Positions 48,809 to 59,516 of a stretch of 64,000 bases of DNA are shown piece after piece. Every line of letters starts with the position of its first letter. Within the stretch, counting starts at the first letter, position 1. Source of the DNA: Polynucleobacter brandtiae (GTDB taxonomy: Bacteria; Pseudomonadota; Gammaproteobacteria; Burkholderiales; Burkholderiaceae); the NCBI RefSeq assembly GCF_002797575.1, contig NZ_PGTX01000003.1, positions 186,001 to 250,000 of the forward strand, written 5' to 3'. The translations under genes were made by a program, and so were the position numbers. A model generated the notes under the pieces. That model did not search any database and was not told where the DNA came from. It saw nothing but the letters and a program-made list of their open reading frames with translations.

Positions 48809-49731
48809 TGTCCTATTCACTCACTGGCAAACTGGTTGTAGCGATCTCCTCTCGCGCCCTCTTTGATTTTGAAGAAGAGAATCGCCTCTTCGAATCTTCT
48901 GATGACAGCGCTTACATGAAGCTGCAATTAGATCGACTAGGGAATGCTGCGCGAAAGGGTGTTGCCTTTCCATTAGTAAAAAAACTCTTAGCGTTTAACG
49001 AGGAGGGTGAGCAACGCGTTGAGGTCGTTATTCTCTCTCGCAATGACCCTGTGAGTGGCTTACGCGTCTTTCGCTCTGCTGAACATCATGGCCTTCACCT
49101 TGAGCGGGGAGTATTTACTAGAGGTCGCGCTCCCTATCACTATTTGCGCTCTTTACATGCCAACTTATTTCTTTCGGCAAATGAAGATGATGTCCGCGCT
49201 ACGATTGATGCCGGGTTTCCAGCTGCTCGTGTTTACCCAGAATCAAGCAAAACCGCAGAATCTCACCCGCATGAAATCCGTATTGCATTTGACGGAGATG
49301 CCGTCCTATTTTCAGATGAAGCAGAGCAAGTGTTTCAGAGTAAAGGCCTGCTGGCTTTTGTTGATCACGAGAGTAAGAATGCTGCAATCCCTCTGCCGCC
49401 TGGCCCCTTCAAGCCATTACTAGAAGCACTTCATCGCTTACAGCGTACTACTAGTGAGCAGGGAATGCGTATTCGCACTGCACTAGTAACGGCACGCTCT
49501 GCCCCCGCACATGAACGTGCCATCCGCACCTTAATGGCCTGGGGCATTGATGTAGATGAGGCGATGTTCTTAGGCGGCCTTGCTAAAAGCGAGTTTCTCC
49601 GTGAATTTGAGCCAGACTTTTTCTTTGATGATCAAACCGGTCACTGTCAGTCTGCCGCCTCTGTTGCACCTACAGGCCACGTTGTTTCTGGTGTGTCCAA
49701 TCGCCAAAAGCCTGAAGACCCAAAGAATTAA
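48808..49731 (+). CDS. 5'-nucleotidase of the cytosolic NT5C1 family
   Basis: A 307-residue protein of the 5'-nucleotidase family that includes vertebrate cytosolic 5'-nucleotidase I (PF06189 from memory). Recognisable blocks are VVAISSRALFDFEEENRLF, VVILSRNDPVSGLRVF, RIAFDGDAVLFSDE (likely HAD-type acidic motif) and FFFDDQTGHC. It would hydrolyse nucleoside monophosphates, perhaps AMP. It is translationally coupled to ilvA by a one-base overlap; no pathway link is obvious. Confidence 0.85.
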   Translation: MSYSLTGKLVVAISSRALFDFEEENRLFESSDDSAYMKLQLDRLGNAARKGVAFPLVKKLLAFNEEGEQRVEVVILSRNDPVSGLRVFRSAEHHGLHLERGVFTRGRAPYHYLRSLHANLFLSANEDDVRATIDAGFPAARVYPESSKTAESHPHEIRIAFDGDAVLFSDEAEQVFQSKGLLAFVDHESKNAAIPLPPGPFKPLLEALHRLQRTTSEQGMRIRTALVTARSAPAHERAIRTLMAWGIDVDEAMFLGGLAKSEFLREFEPDFFFDDQTGHCQSAASVAPTGHVVSGVSNRQKPEDPKN

Positions 49732-49768
49732 AAAATAAAGCACTGAAAAGATTAAAGAAAATAATAGT

Positions 49769-50596
49769 ATGACGACATTACCTTTAGGCCAGCAATCGGC
49801 TTACCCCGATCAATATGATCCGAGTGTTTTGTTCCCGATTTCTAGAGCGGAGAATCGCCTGAAGCTCAAGCTTTTAGAGAATCAAACGCTTCCTTTTGTT
49901 GGTGTGGATATTTGGAATGCTTTTGAGTTAAGCTGGCTTAATTCAAAAGGGAAGCCCCAAATTGCTTTAGCAGAATTTCAGGTACCAGCAGATTCACCGA
50001 ACATGATTGAATCTAAATCTTTCAAGCTCTATCTTAATAGTCTGAACAACGTGCGTTTTGAAGATGAGAGTGCCTTACGCGAAACACTGATCACCGATCT
50101 TTCTCGGGTGGCTGGCAGCAAGATTGCAACGCGCATTTTTCTCCCAGAAACAATTGCTAAAAAAGGCATGCAAGAAATGAGTGGTGTTTTAATGGATCGT
50201 CTCGATATTGAAATCGATCCTAGCTTGGCTGCTGATTCGACATTACTAGAGGTTAATGCAGACTTTGGACCTATTGAGCAATGTCTAGTGTCTCATTTAC
50301 TTAAATCAAATTGCCCAGTCACAGGCCAGCCAGATTGGGCTAGCATTCAAATTCGTTATCAAGGGCGCCCCATCCTAGAAGAAGGTTTATTGCGCTACCT
50401 CATTGGTTTTAGACAGTTAGGTGAGTTCCATGAGCATTGCGTTGAAACTATCTTCACTGATATCAAGCGTCAATGTAAGCCAGAAAAACTTTCAGTCTAT
50501 GCCCGCTATACCAGAAGGGGTGGTTTAGATATCAACCCTTTTCGCACAGACCATAATGCACCTTGGCCTGAAAATACACGACACGCTCGACAGTAG
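49769..50596 (+). CDS. queF: NADPH-dependent 7-cyano-7-deazaguanine reductase QueF
   Basis: Reduces preQ0 to preQ1 in queuosine synthesis. This is the long tandem T-fold form (275 residues, as in E. coli). The catalytic cysteine lies in LLKSNCPVTGQPDWAS, with the conserved FHEHCVETIF segment and the C-terminal ARYTRRGGLDINPFR. It stands alone, and its transcript ends at a bidirectional terminator shared with ssb. Confidence 0.96.
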   Translation: MTTLPLGQQSAYPDQYDPSVLFPISRAENRLKLKLLENQTLPFVGVDIWNAFELSWLNSKGKPQIALAEFQVPADSPNMIESKSFKLYLNSLNNVRFEDESALRETLITDLSRVAGSKIATRIFLPETIAKKGMQEMSGVLMDRLDIEIDPSLAADSTLLEVNADFGPIEQCLVSHLLKSNCPVTGQPDWASIQIRYQGRPILEEGLLRYLIGFRQLGEFHEHCVETIFTDIKRQCKPEKLSVYARYTRRGGLDINPFRTDHNAPWPENTRHARQ

Positions 50597-50602
50597 CCCA
50601 TA

Positions 50603-50641
50603 AAAAAATCCCTTGTAGAAAAATTCTAGAAGGGATTTTTA
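50603..50641. terminator. Bidirectional intrinsic terminator between queF and ssb
   Basis: AAAAATCCCTT (50604-50614) and AAGGGATTTTT (50630-50640) form an 11-bp stem, extended inward by TAGAA/TTCTA (50616-50620, 50624-50628). It gives a T-tract on both strands and so can end both convergent genes. Confidence 0.85.
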
Positions 50642-50656
50642 TTGGGCAAATACTAT

Positions 50657-51112
50657 TTAAAACGGAATATCATCATCCATTGCGCCTAGCGATGCGGCAT
50701 TAGAAGATGCTGGGGCAGAGTGCTCTACAGGCTTTGAGCGAGAATAACTTTCGCCGCCACCTTCACTGCCACCTACTGGCTTTCCACCGAGCATCTGCAT
50801 AGAATCTGCAACAATTTCAGTGGAGTATTTTTCTTGACCACTAGCATCAGTCCATTTACGTGTGCGTAAGCGTCCCTCTACGTAAACCTGTGAACCTTTT
50901 TTGAGATACTGACCAGCAATCTCAGCAAGCTTGCCAAAGAACGCAACGCGGTGCCATTCTGTGGTTTCCTTCATCTCGCTAGTTTGTTTATCTTTGTAAC
51001 GATCAGAGGTCGCTACTGAAATATTGGTAACCGCATCGCCGCTTGGCATATAACGCGTTTCTGGATCACGTCCAACGTTACCTACGATGATGACTTTATT
51101 TACCGAAGCCAT
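50657..51112 (-). CDS. ssb: Single-stranded DNA-binding protein
   Basis: OB-fold protein coating single-stranded DNA. The N terminus [21 protein letters not shown] and the acidic tip DDDIPF, which recruits partner proteins, are canonical. It has 151 residues. The ribosome-binding site GGGAGACA (51122 to 51115) is another partial match to the small-RNA CU segment. It follows the MFS gene by 40 bp. Confidence 0.97.
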   Translation of the reverse strand: MASVNKVIIVGNVGRDPETRYMPSGDAVTNISVATSDRYKDKQTSEMKETTEWHRVAFFGKLAEIAGQYLKKGSQVYVEGRLRTRKWTDASGQEKYSTEIVADSMQMLGGKPVGGSEGGGESYSRSKPVEHSAPASSNAASLGAMDDDIPF

Positions 51113-51152
51113 GTTGTCTCCCGAAGAAAAATGATGCTATTAATGAATAAAG

Positions 51153-52331
51153 CTACGATGATGTCGTTGCAGTATCTACCACCCTAGCAGGCAGTTCATG
51201 CATCGACCAAGCAATTATAAGCCAGCATAAAAGTAGTGCTGCGCCCATGGCAAAGACCGATAAATCTCCCTGGCTATCCATCAACCAGCCCCCTGCTACA
51301 GCCCCTGTAAAGAGCCCAATCGATTGGGTAGTGTTGTAAACCCCTAGAGCAGTTCCTTTGGATTCTTTAGCAAAACGTGAAACCAAGCTGGGCTGTAACG
51401 CCTCTAGCAGATTAAATCCGACAAAATAAATCAATAAAGCGATGGCGATGGACATGACCGAATTAGCCCCAATAAAAGCGCACTCAGCAATAAACAATAA
51501 AATAATTGCCATCAGCATCACTTTACGTAATTGTTGCTTTTTCTCACCAAAGATAATGAATGGGGCCATTAAGAAAAAAGATAGGAGAACCACTGGAAGA
51601 TACACCTGCCAATGCGCTACCAGCGGAAGCCCTGCCTGCACTAACAAACGGGGTACCACCAGAAACATGGCTACTTGAGTGGCATGCAAAACGAATACGC
51701 CCGCATTGAGTCGCATCAGTTCAGGACGCAAGAATACCGCTCTCAAGCTTGCCTGCTCAATTCGAGCTGTAGGCTTAGTGCTCGGTAAGACGTAGTAGGT
51801 AACAAGCATTGCCCCAACACCCAACAACGCTAGTATGACAAAAATACCGCTCAAACTGATCACCCGGTAGATCGGCGCTGCAATCACTAGCGATAAAGCA
51901 AATGAGAGGGCAATACTGCCGCCAACCAGCGCCATGGCACGTGTACGCACCTGCTCCCGCGTAAGATCGGCCACCCAAGCAGAAATAGCTGCTGAAACTG
52001 CCCCTGCACCCATAATTCCCCTGCCAATCGCAATCCAGAGTAAATCATCCTTTGCGGCGCAAATAAGAGCACCAGCAACAAATAAAGATAAACCCCATAG
52101 GACCACCGGCTTACGCCCAATGCGATCCGAAAGCCTGCCTAAAGGAATGTAAAAGCACGCTTGAACAATGTTAAAGATCCCTAGAGCCAGCCCTACCCAG
52201 AGCGCATGCTCGCCCCCAGGCAAGCCTCGAGCGTGAATGCTAAATACCGGTAACAGCAAAAATAAGCCCAACATACGAAGGCCAAAGATGCCTGCTAAGG
52301 CCAAAGTAGAGCGAAGTTCGGAAGGATTCAT
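51153..52331 (-). CDS. Major facilitator superfamily transporter
   Basis: A 392-residue, twelve-helix MFS carrier. The loop 2-3 signature is GRLSDRIGRKPVV, and motif C-like glycine-rich helix 5 follows (GGSIALSFALSLVIAAPIY), pointing to the drug/H+ antiporter branch. The substrate is unknown. It lies upstream of ssb and divergent from uvrA across 37 bp. Confidence 0.88.
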   Translation of the reverse strand: MNPSELRSTLALAGIFGLRMLGLFLLLPVFSIHARGLPGGEHALWVGLALGIFNIVQACFYIPLGRLSDRIGRKPVVLWGLSLFVAGALICAAKDDLLWIAIGRGIMGAGAVSAAISAWVADLTREQVRTRAMALVGGSIALSFALSLVIAAPIYRVISLSGIFVILALLGVGAMLVTYYVLPSTKPTARIEQASLRAVFLRPELMRLNAGVFVLHATQVAMFLVVPRLLVQAGLPLVAHWQVYLPVVLLSFFLMAPFIIFGEKKQQLRKVMLMAIILLFIAECAFIGANSVMSIAIALLIYFVGFNLLEALQPSLVSRFAKESKGTALGVYNTTQSIGLFTGAVAGGWLMDSQGDLSVFAMGAALLLCWLIIAWSMHELPARVVDTATTSS

Positions 52332-52368
52332 AGGAAAGGACTATATTAACAAGTTACGCTAAAAAATC

Positions 52369-55263
52369 ATGAATAACGAAATTAAGATCCGCGGTGCGCG
52401 CACGCACAACCTCAAAAATATCAATTTAGATATTCCTAGAGAAAAACTGGTTGTCCTCACTGGGCTATCTGGTTCAGGTAAAAGCTCGCTAGCTTTTGAT
52501 ACGCTTTATGCAGAGGGCCAGCGCCGCTATGTAGAGTCTTTGTCTGCTTATGCCCGCCAGTTTTTACAATTAATGGAAAAGCCAGACGTTGATACGATTG
52601 AGGGCCTTTCTCCCGCGATTTCTATTGAGCAAAAAGCCACTAGTCATAATCCACGTTCCACCGTGGGCACCGTTACCGAAATTCATGACTATTTACGACT
52701 ACTGTTTGCCCGTGCCGGCACACCACATTGCCCTGAACACGATCTCCCTCTAGAAGCGCAAAGCGTTTCTCAAATGGTCGATACGGTGCTATCGATGCCC
52801 GAAGATACCAAGCTGATGATTTTGGCCCCGGTAGTAGCAGAACGTAAAGGGGAGTTTGTAGACCTGTTTCAGGACTTACAAGCTCAAGGCTTTGTTCGCT
52901 TTCGTGTGCGCTCTGGCGGCGGCACAACGAATACCGCCAAAGCTGAAATCTTTGAAGTAGATCAACTCCCCGAACTCAAAAAGAACGAGAAGCATTCTAT
53001 TGAAGTAGTAGTTGATCGAATTAAAGTACGTCCCGATATCCAGCAACGCCTAGCCGAGTCTTTTGAAACAGCCCTTCGTCTGGCTGAGGGAAAGGCCATG
53101 ATTGTTAATATGGACACTGGTAAAGAGATGATTTTCTCGAGCAAGTTTGCTTGCCCGGTCTGCTCTTACTCTTTGCAAGAACTAGAGCCACGTCTCTTCT
53201 CATTTAATAATCCGATGGGAGCCTGCCCATCATGTGATGGCTTAGGTCACCAGTCTTTCTTTGACCCCAAACGGATTGTTGCTCATCCTGACTTATCACT
53301 GGCATCGGGTGCCATTAAAGGTTGGGACCGCCGTAATCAGTTCTATTTTAAGCTTTTGCAGACGCTTGCCAAGCATGGTGGCTTTGATGTTGAAAAACCA
53401 TTCGAGACGCTCAATAAGAAACAACAAGATCTAATTTTGCTGGGCTCGGGTGACGCCACTATTCCATTTGAATATATTAACGAGCGCGGTAAAAATAGCG
53501 TTCGCGAGCATGCTTTTGAAGGTATTGTTGCGAACTTTGAACGTCGCTATCGAGAGACAGACTCTGCCACCGTACGCGAAGAATTAGCTCGCTACCAAAA
53601 TGTACAAACCTGCCCGGCGTGTAAGGGTAGTCGTTTGCGTAAAGAGGCGCGTTTTGTGAAGGTGGGCGAAGGTAAACAGTCCCGCGCCATTTTTGAAATC
53701 AGTGCCCTGCCCCTAAAAGAAGCAAAAGAATATTTTGAAGTGCTAGCCTTAAAAGGTGCTAAACGAGAAATCGCTGACAAAATCGTGATTGAGATTAGCT
53801 CACGCTTACGATTTTTAAATGATGTGGGTCTAGACTACCTCTCCCTAGAGCGAAGTGCCGATACCCTGTCAGGCGGAGAGGCGCAACGTATTCGTCTGGC
53901 ATCCCAGATTGGCTCTGGCCTTACCGGAGTCATGTATGTACTAGATGAACCATCCATTGGCTTACATCAACGTGATAACGATCGCCTCATCGGCACACTA
54001 AAGCACCTACGCGATTTAGGCAACAGCGTTCTGGTTGTCGAGCACGATGAAGACATGATTCGTGCATCAGACTATGTGATTGACATTGGCCCTGGTGCCG
54101 GCGTCCATGGTGGTGAGGTAGTAGCTCAAGGTACGCCTGCCGAGGTAGAGGCCAATCCCAAATCATTAACAGGCGCCTACCTATCTGGACGTGAGTGGAT
54201 TGCTGTTCCCGAAAAACGAATCCCCGTAAATGATCGCTTCTTAGAAATTATCGGGGCCCGCGGTAACAATCTGCAATCGGTCCACGCACAAATTCCAGTT
54301 GGTTTATTGACTTGCGTTACTGGTGTTTCAGGATCAGGTAAATCTACCCTCATTAATGACACCCTACATCATGCAGTTGCGCATCATATCTATGGCTCTA
54401 ATGCAGAGCCTGCAGCACATGATGCTATTAAAGGCCTAGAGCATTTTGATAAAGTTATCAGCGTAGATCAATCACCAATTGGTCGGACACCCCGCTCTAA
54501 TCCAGCCACTTACACTGGTTTATTTACCCCCATTCGCGAACTCTTTTGCGGCGTACCCGCCTCTCGTGAACGCGGCTATGAAGCAGGACGCTTCTCCTTT
54601 AACGTCAAAGGGGGTCGTTGCGATGCCTGTGAAGGTGATGGCGTTATTAAGGTAGAGATGCACTTCTTACCCGACGTCTATGTACCTTGTGACGTCTGTC
54701 ATGGAAAACGTTACAACCGAGAAACTTTGGATATTCGCTATAAAGGGAAGAATATTCATGAAGTGTTATCGATGACTATCGAACAAGCCCATGATTTCTT
54801 TGAGGCAGTACCTATTGTTAAACGCAAACTCAAAACACTTTTGGATGTTGGCCTTGGCTATGTCAAATTAGGCCAAAGCGCTACTACCCTCTCGGGCGGC
54901 GAGGCACAACGGGTCAAACTTTCGTTGGAGCTCTCTAAGCGTGATACCGGCAGAACTTTGTACATTCTGGATGAACCAACAACAGGTCTACATTTCCATG
55001 ATATTCAGCTACTACTGACGGTTTTGCAAACACTGAAGAAGCAAGGCAATACGATTGTGATCATTGAGCACAACCTAGACGTGATTAAGACTGCTGACTG
55101 GATTATTGACTTAGGCCCTAAAGGCGGTGCCGGTGGCGGGCAAATTATTGCTACTGGGACACCCGAAGAGGTCGCTAAAAACAAGGCCAGTTTTACGGGT
55201 CATTACTTAGCGCCACTACTCGTTCGAAAGACACCAGCAGTAGCTACTAAAAAGAAAAAATAA
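52369..55263 (+). CDS. uvrA: Excinuclease ABC subunit A
   Basis: Damage-sensing ATPase of nucleotide excision repair. Two ABC modules are seen: Walker A motifs [13 protein letters not shown] and [13 protein letters not shown], signatures [14 protein letters not shown] and [15 protein letters not shown]. The zinc fingers are [17 protein letters not shown]...CPSC and CDACEGDGV...CDVC. It has 964 residues, normal. It ends 26 bp from the convergent CPA2 antiporter stop. Confidence 0.98.
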   Translation: MNNEIKIRGARTHNLKNINLDIPREKLVVLTGLSGSGKSSLAFDTLYAEGQRRYVESLSAYARQFLQLMEKPDVDTIEGLSPAISIEQKATSHNPRSTVGTVTEIHDYLRLLFARAGTPHCPEHDLPLEAQSVSQMVDTVLSMPEDTKLMILAPVVAERKGEFVDLFQDLQAQGFVRFRVRSGGGTTNTAKAEIFEVDQLPELKKNEKHSIEVVVDRIKVRPDIQQRLAESFETALRLAEGKAMIVNMDTGKEMIFSSKFACPVCSYSLQELEPRLFSFNNPMGACPSCDGLGHQSFFDPKRIVAHPDLSLASGAIKGWDRRNQFYFKLLQTLAKHGGFDVEKPFETLNKKQQDLILLGSGDATIPFEYINERGKNSVREHAFEGIVANFERRYRETDSATVREELARYQNVQTCPACKGSRLRKEARFVKVGEGKQSRAIFEISALPLKEAKEYFEVLALKGAKREIADKIVIEISSRLRFLNDVGLDYLSLERSADTLSGGEAQRIRLASQIGSGLTGVMYVLDEPSIGLHQRDNDRLIGTLKHLRDLGNSVLVVEHDEDMIRASDYVIDIGPGAGVHGGEVVAQGTPAEVEANPKSLTGAYLSGREWIAVPEKRIPVNDRFLEIIGARGNNLQSVHAQIPVGLLTCVTGVSGSGKSTLINDTLHHAVAHHIYGSNAEPAAHDAIKGLEHFDKVISVDQSPIGRTPRSNPATYTGLFTPIRELFCGVPASRERGYEAGRFSFNVKGGRCDACEGDGVIKVEMHFLPDVYVPCDVCHGKRYNRETLDIRYKGKNIHEVLSMTIEQAHDFFEAVPIVKRKLKTLLDVGLGYVKLGQSATTLSGGEAQRVKLSLELSKRDTGRTLYILDEPTTGLHFHDIQLLLTVLQTLKKQGNTIVIIEHNLDVIKTADWIIDLGPKGGAGGGQIIATGTPEEVAKNKASFTGHYLAPLLVRKTPAVATKKKK

Positions 55264-55289
55264 TTACAGAAACTGTTGAAGTTCGCTTA

Positions 55290-57272
55290 TCAGAGCAATT
55301 TAGATTCGGCTAAATCAGTCGCTTCTGAATTGCCTGAAAGCACCAAAATGTCATTAGCCTGCAAACGTAATTCAGGGCTCAGCTCTAATTTGACGTAATC
55401 AGAGCCGCCTAACTTTCTTCTAACGGCCTGCACACTAACGCCTTCATTTTCAAGATGCAATTCATCGAGCGTTTTACCAATGCTGACAGATTCGGGTAAT
55501 AAGGTAACAGAATGTAAGCGCCAAGATTCGTTAGACCCAAAATCATCATCTGCCGCACCTCGGAAATAACCTCGTAACAAACTATAGCGGGCCTCCCTAG
55601 CAGTAGTAATGCGCCGCACTACCTTTCGCATTGGAACGCCCATCATTAGCAGCACGTGAGAGGCCATCATTAAACTACCCTCAATCAATTCCGGAACAAC
55701 TTCAGTGGCACCTGCTGCCTGAAGCTTTGCTAAATCCGCGTCATCTTTAGTGCGCACTAAACTTGTCATGCCAGGACGCAAACGCTCTACTTGGTGCAAC
55801 ACTTTTAGTGTCGCCGGTGTATCAGCGTAAGTAATCACAACAGCCTTTGCTCTTGCGAGCCCCGCCGCAACCAAATAGTTTTCTCTGCTGGCATCGCCAT
55901 AAACGACATTATCGCCTGCGGCGGCAGCTTCTTTGACCCGCTCAGGATCCATATCTAAAGCAAGGTAAGGGATTTTTTCCTGATCGAGCATCCGTGCCAG
56001 ACTTTGGCCTGAACGACCAAACCCACAAATGAGAACATGGTTTTCAGTACGGACACTTTTGGCGGCTACGCGAGTTAATGCGAGTGATTGCAATAACCAC
56101 TCGCTCGAAGAGAACCGCATCGCAATGCGGTCACTGTATTGAATTAAAAAAGGTGCGCCAAACATGGAAAGCAGCATGGCAGCTAGTACCGCCTGACTTA
56201 ATGCAGGATCAATTAAATCAAGGCCATCAATTTGCGTTAAAAGTACAAAACCAAACTCACCTGCCTGCGCTAGACATAAGCCAGTTCGAATAGAAATGCC
56301 TGGGCTTGAGCCAAAGGCACGTGCTAATAAAGCAATTAATCCAAACTTAAAGAACAGAGGACCAATTAACAGGAGCAAGACGAGAGGCCACTGCTGATGA
56401 ATTACCCTAAAATCCAACAACATCCCTACCGTTATAAAGAAAAGGCCCAGCAGAACATCTCTGAATGGCTTAACGTCCTCCTCAACCTGGTGACGGTAAG
56501 GTGTTTCCGAAATTAACATTCCCGCTAAAAAAGCGCCTAACGCTAAGGACAAACCAAAGTGCTCTGTTAACGCAGCCATACCCAGCACGATCAGCAAGAG
56601 ATTGAGCATAAATAGCTCTTGAGAGCGTAATTTGGTCACCAAACCAAACCAGCGGCTCATCAGACTTTGGCCAATAACAAAAATGAGGGTAAGGGCAACA
56701 GTAATTTTGATAGATGCCGTAGTCAGAGCAATGACCAGGTCCTCAGGATTCTTACCTAGGGAAGGTAGCAAAATAAGCAGAAAAACAACCGCTAAATCCT
56801 GAAATAGCAAAATACCAATGATGTTGCGACCATGCTCTGTTTCTATTTCAGAGCGATCAGAAATCAACTTAGTCACGATAGCTGTTGAGGACATTGCCAA
56901 AGCACCCCCAAGAGCAAGGGCTGCCTGCCAAGAGATGGGGTACGCCCAGTTCAGTAGCAGGCTAGCGGGAACCGCCAATAACATCGTCAAGATGACCTGG
57001 CTGCCCCCCAGACCAAATACGATTGAGCGCATAGCCCTCAATTTATGAAGATTAAATTCCAGCCCGATCGAAAACATCAAAAAAACGACACCAAACTCCG
57101 CTAAATACTTCACAGTCGCCGAATCATTGGCTAAATTTAGGGTGTGAGGACCAATTAAGACACCTATAGCTAAATAGCCCAAAATAGGCGGAAGCCCAAA
57201 ATAGCGGAAAATAACTACTCCAGCCACTGCGGAGGCTAATAAGATGAGCGTTAATTGAAGGACTGACGGCAT
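55290..57272 (-). CDS. CPA2 (KefB/YbaL-type) monovalent cation:proton antiporter with RCK domains
   Basis: About 660 residues: twelve or so membrane helices (1-380), then an RCK-N (TrkA-N) domain with NAD-binding motif LICGFGRSGQSLARML, and an RCK-C domain at the C terminus (VTLLPESVSIGKTLDELHL...). This is the K+ efflux or K+/H+ antiporter architecture. The ion and any ligand gating are inferred. The ATG at 57272 (MPSVLQLTLILLAS) is preferred; an upstream TTG at 57284 exists. Its start is only 11 bp from that of divergent kdsD. Confidence 0.88.
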   Translation of the reverse strand: MPSVLQLTLILLASAVAGVVIFRYFGLPPILGYLAIGVLIGPHTLNLANDSATVKYLAEFGVVFLMFSIGLEFNLHKLRAMRSIVFGLGGSQVILTMLLAVPASLLLNWAYPISWQAALALGGALAMSSTAIVTKLISDRSEIETEHGRNIIGILLFQDLAVVFLLILLPSLGKNPEDLVIALTTASIKITVALTLIFVIGQSLMSRWFGLVTKLRSQELFMLNLLLIVLGMAALTEHFGLSLALGAFLAGMLISETPYRHQVEEDVKPFRDVLLGLFFITVGMLLDFRVIHQQWPLVLLLLIGPLFFKFGLIALLARAFGSSPGISIRTGLCLAQAGEFGFVLLTQIDGLDLIDPALSQAVLAAMLLSMFGAPFLIQYSDRIAMRFSSSEWLLQSLALTRVAAKSVRTENHVLICGFGRSGQSLARMLDQEKIPYLALDMDPERVKEAAAAGDNVVYGDASRENYLVAAGLARAKAVVITYADTPATLKVLHQVERLRPGMTSLVRTKDDADLAKLQAAGATEVVPELIEGSLMMASHVLLMMGVPMRKVVRRITTAREARYSLLRGYFRGAADDDFGSNESWRLHSVTLLPESVSIGKTLDELHLENEGVSVQAVRRKLGGSDYVKLELSPELRLQANDILVLSGNSEATDLAESKLL

Positions 57273-57283
57273 ATACTCACCCA

Positions 57284-58276
57284 ATGATAGCTAAGAATCG
57301 TGACCAAACCCTAAAGCTCGCACGCGATACCCTCACTATTGAGGCTGCTGCACTAATAACAATGCGTGATCGCCTAGAGGGCGTTAATGCGGACGCCCTA
57401 GTACTGGCCATAGATCTTCTGCACTCTTGCAAAGGCCGGATCGTCGTGTCTGGGATTGGTAAGTCTGGACATATTGCCCGCAAGATTGCTGCCACGTTTG
57501 CCTCAACTGGCTCACCAGCTTTTTTTGTCCATCCCGCCGAAGCTAGTCATGGGGACTTAGGTATGGTCACTCGTGATGATGTCTTTGTTGCATTATCTAA
57601 CTCTGGTGAAACGGATGAACTCCTCACAATCGTACCGATTGTGAAGCGTACTGGTGCAAAGCTGATTGCACTTACTGGGGCACCAAATTCTTCAATCGCT
57701 AAATTAGCGGATGCCCATCTCGACACGAGCGTTGAAAAAGAGGCGTGCCCTCTGAACTTAGCGCCTACTAGTAGCACTACTGCAGCACTCGCTATGGGAG
57801 ATGCTCTAGCCGTTGCTTTACTTGATGCACGTGGCTTTTTGGCTGAAGATTTTCAACGCTCACATCCTGGTGGACGCCTAGGGCGCAAGCAGTTGATGCA
57901 TGTTAGCGAAGTCATGCGTACATTTGACGAAACCCCTAAGATTGCTATTACTGCCTCGCTACATGCCGCCCTGTTAGAGATGACTGCAAAGCGCATGGGC
58001 ATGGTGGTCACTTTAGATGACGACAAAAAGGTAGCCGGCATTTTTACGGATGGTGACTTACGTCGATTACTTGAAAAAAGCACAAATCTCGATGGACTCT
58101 CACTAAAAAATGCAATCACCTCTCAGCCGCGAACCATTCCGCCCGAACTTTTGGCAGAAGAGGCAATTGAGATGATGGAAAAACATCGAATCAATCACTT
58201 AGTGGTTACCAATCCGAATGGCACTTTATTGGGCGCCCTCAATCTGCATGATCTATTTGCAGCCAAAGTAATTTAA
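57284..58276 (+). CDS. kdsD: D-arabinose 5-phosphate isomerase KdsD
   Basis: Converts ribulose 5-phosphate to arabinose 5-phosphate, the first committed step to Kdo. An N-terminal SIS domain (GIGKSGHIARKIAATFASTG, NSGETDELL, and the phosphate-binding PTSSTTAALAMGDALA) is followed by two CBS domains (about 205-330). It has 330 residues. It starts a kdsD-kdsC-lptC-lptA-lptB operon, the standard LPS order. Confidence 0.95.
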   Translation: MIAKNRDQTLKLARDTLTIEAAALITMRDRLEGVNADALVLAIDLLHSCKGRIVVSGIGKSGHIARKIAATFASTGSPAFFVHPAEASHGDLGMVTRDDVFVALSNSGETDELLTIVPIVKRTGAKLIALTGAPNSSIAKLADAHLDTSVEKEACPLNLAPTSSTTAALAMGDALAVALLDARGFLAEDFQRSHPGGRLGRKQLMHVSEVMRTFDETPKIAITASLHAALLEMTAKRMGMVVTLDDDKKVAGIFTDGDLRRLLEKSTNLDGLSLKNAITSQPRTIPPELLAEEAIEMMEKHRINHLVVTNPNGTLLGALNLHDLFAAKVI

Positions 58277-58288
58277 TCTACCAAGTCT

Positions 58289-58861
58289 ATGCCAAGCGCC
58301 TTTACCCCTCACAAAACAAACCCATCAACCCAATACCCACAAGCCTGGGAGAGAGCTGGCCAGGTTAAATTATTAGTGCTTGATGTGGATGGTGTCCTCA
58401 CAAATGGTCAAGTATTTATCGGTGAAAACGGTAAGGAGCTCACCAAAGCTTTTGATATTCAAGATGGGTTGGGAATTAAGCTACTGCAAAAGATCGGCAT
58501 TGCGACAGCAATCATTACTGGGCGAAGCTCAAAGATGGTTCTTGGACGTTGTGAAGAGCTGGGTATTGAACATGTCCTCATGGGTGTTGAAAATAAAGCT
58601 TTAGCCTTAGATAGTATTTTGCAATCACTTGGGCTCAAGCATGCAGATTGTGCGGTAATGGGTGATGATTGGCCCGACTTTCAAATGATGAAGTCTGCAG
58701 GGCTTAAGGTATGTCCCGCTCAAGCTCATGATGCCGTCAAAGAAGCTGCGCATTATGTGACTACAAGATCTGGCGGTAGTGGTGCTGTGCGCGAAATATG
58801 TGACCTTATTCTGAAAGCGCAAAACCGCTACGAAGAATTACTTGATCAGGCCCGCGCTTAA
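58289..58861 (+). CDS. kdsC: 3-deoxy-D-manno-octulosonate 8-phosphate phosphatase KdsC
   Basis: HAD-family phosphatase releasing Kdo. The nucleophile motif LDVDGVLTNG gives D32 and D34. The distal motif GDDWPDFQMM (GDD) is intact, and there is no cap domain, as usual for KdsC. It has 190 residues, 12 bp after kdsD. Confidence 0.95.
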   Translation: MPSAFTPHKTNPSTQYPQAWERAGQVKLLVLDVDGVLTNGQVFIGENGKELTKAFDIQDGLGIKLLQKIGIATAIITGRSSKMVLGRCEELGIEHVLMGVENKALALDSILQSLGLKHADCAVMGDDWPDFQMMKSAGLKVCPAQAHDAVKEAAHYVTTRSGGSGAVREICDLILKAQNRYEELLDQARA

Positions 58862-58871
58862 GTTTTTTCTG

Positions 58872-59516
58872 ATGCTACTTCACCCTCATAAAATTAAAAT
58901 CAATCTGTTTCGCAACTTGTTGCGGATGATGCCACTAATATTGTTAGGCCTGATTACTTTGGTCACTTTTTGGTTAGTCAGGCAAAGTTCTGCGACAGAT
59001 AAATCTGCAATAGAGCGTGTTCGCCTTCATGAGCCTGACTACATTATCAAAAATGGAACGCTCTCTGCCTTGGATGAGTTAGGAAATACCAAATACAGAA
59101 TCCTGGGCAAAAAAGTAATCCACTACGATGATGATGCTTCTATTGACATTGAAACTCCACGGATGCGCCTCTTCCCTCCGGAAAAGTCACCAGTCACTGT
59201 AAAGGCAGATCTCGGTCATCTTGATGGTGATCTGACTATTCTGGATCTACTGAATAACGCTGAAATTTTTCGCCCTGCTCAAACTGTATCGGGCTCTGAG
59301 CCGGCAAGACCGCGCATGCTAGCCCGCTCCGCCTCATTCAAGGTATTTATTAATGACGATGTGATCGAAACGGACAAGCCGATTACCTTGGAACAAGGTG
59401 TATCCGTGCTGCACTCGAATGATGGCGGTATTTTCAATAATATTGAGCAAAGTATGACGCTTTCTGGGAATGTGAAGGGACGTATTGAGCGCATTCAATC
59501 AGGGGCGCAGCCATGA
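58872..59516 (+). CDS. lptC: LPS export periplasmic/inner-membrane protein LptC
   Basis: Bitopic protein linking the LptB2FG transporter to LptA. One membrane helix near the N terminus (LILLGLITLVTFWLV) precedes a beta-jellyroll domain (about 55-210). It has 214 residues from the ATG at 58872, 10 bp after kdsC; a TTG at 58842 inside kdsC is less likely. Sequence conservation is low in this family, so the call rests on context as well as topology. It overlaps lptA by 4 bp. Confidence 0.9.
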   Translation: MLLHPHKIKINLFRNLLRMMPLILLGLITLVTFWLVRQSSATDKSAIERVRLHEPDYIIKNGTLSALDELGNTKYRILGKKVIHYDDDASIDIETPRMRLFPPEKSPVTVKADLGHLDGDLTILDLLNNAEIFRPAQTVSGSEPARPRMLARSASFKVFINDDVIETDKPITLEQGVSVLHSNDGGIFNNIEQSMTLSGNVKGRIERIQSGAQP

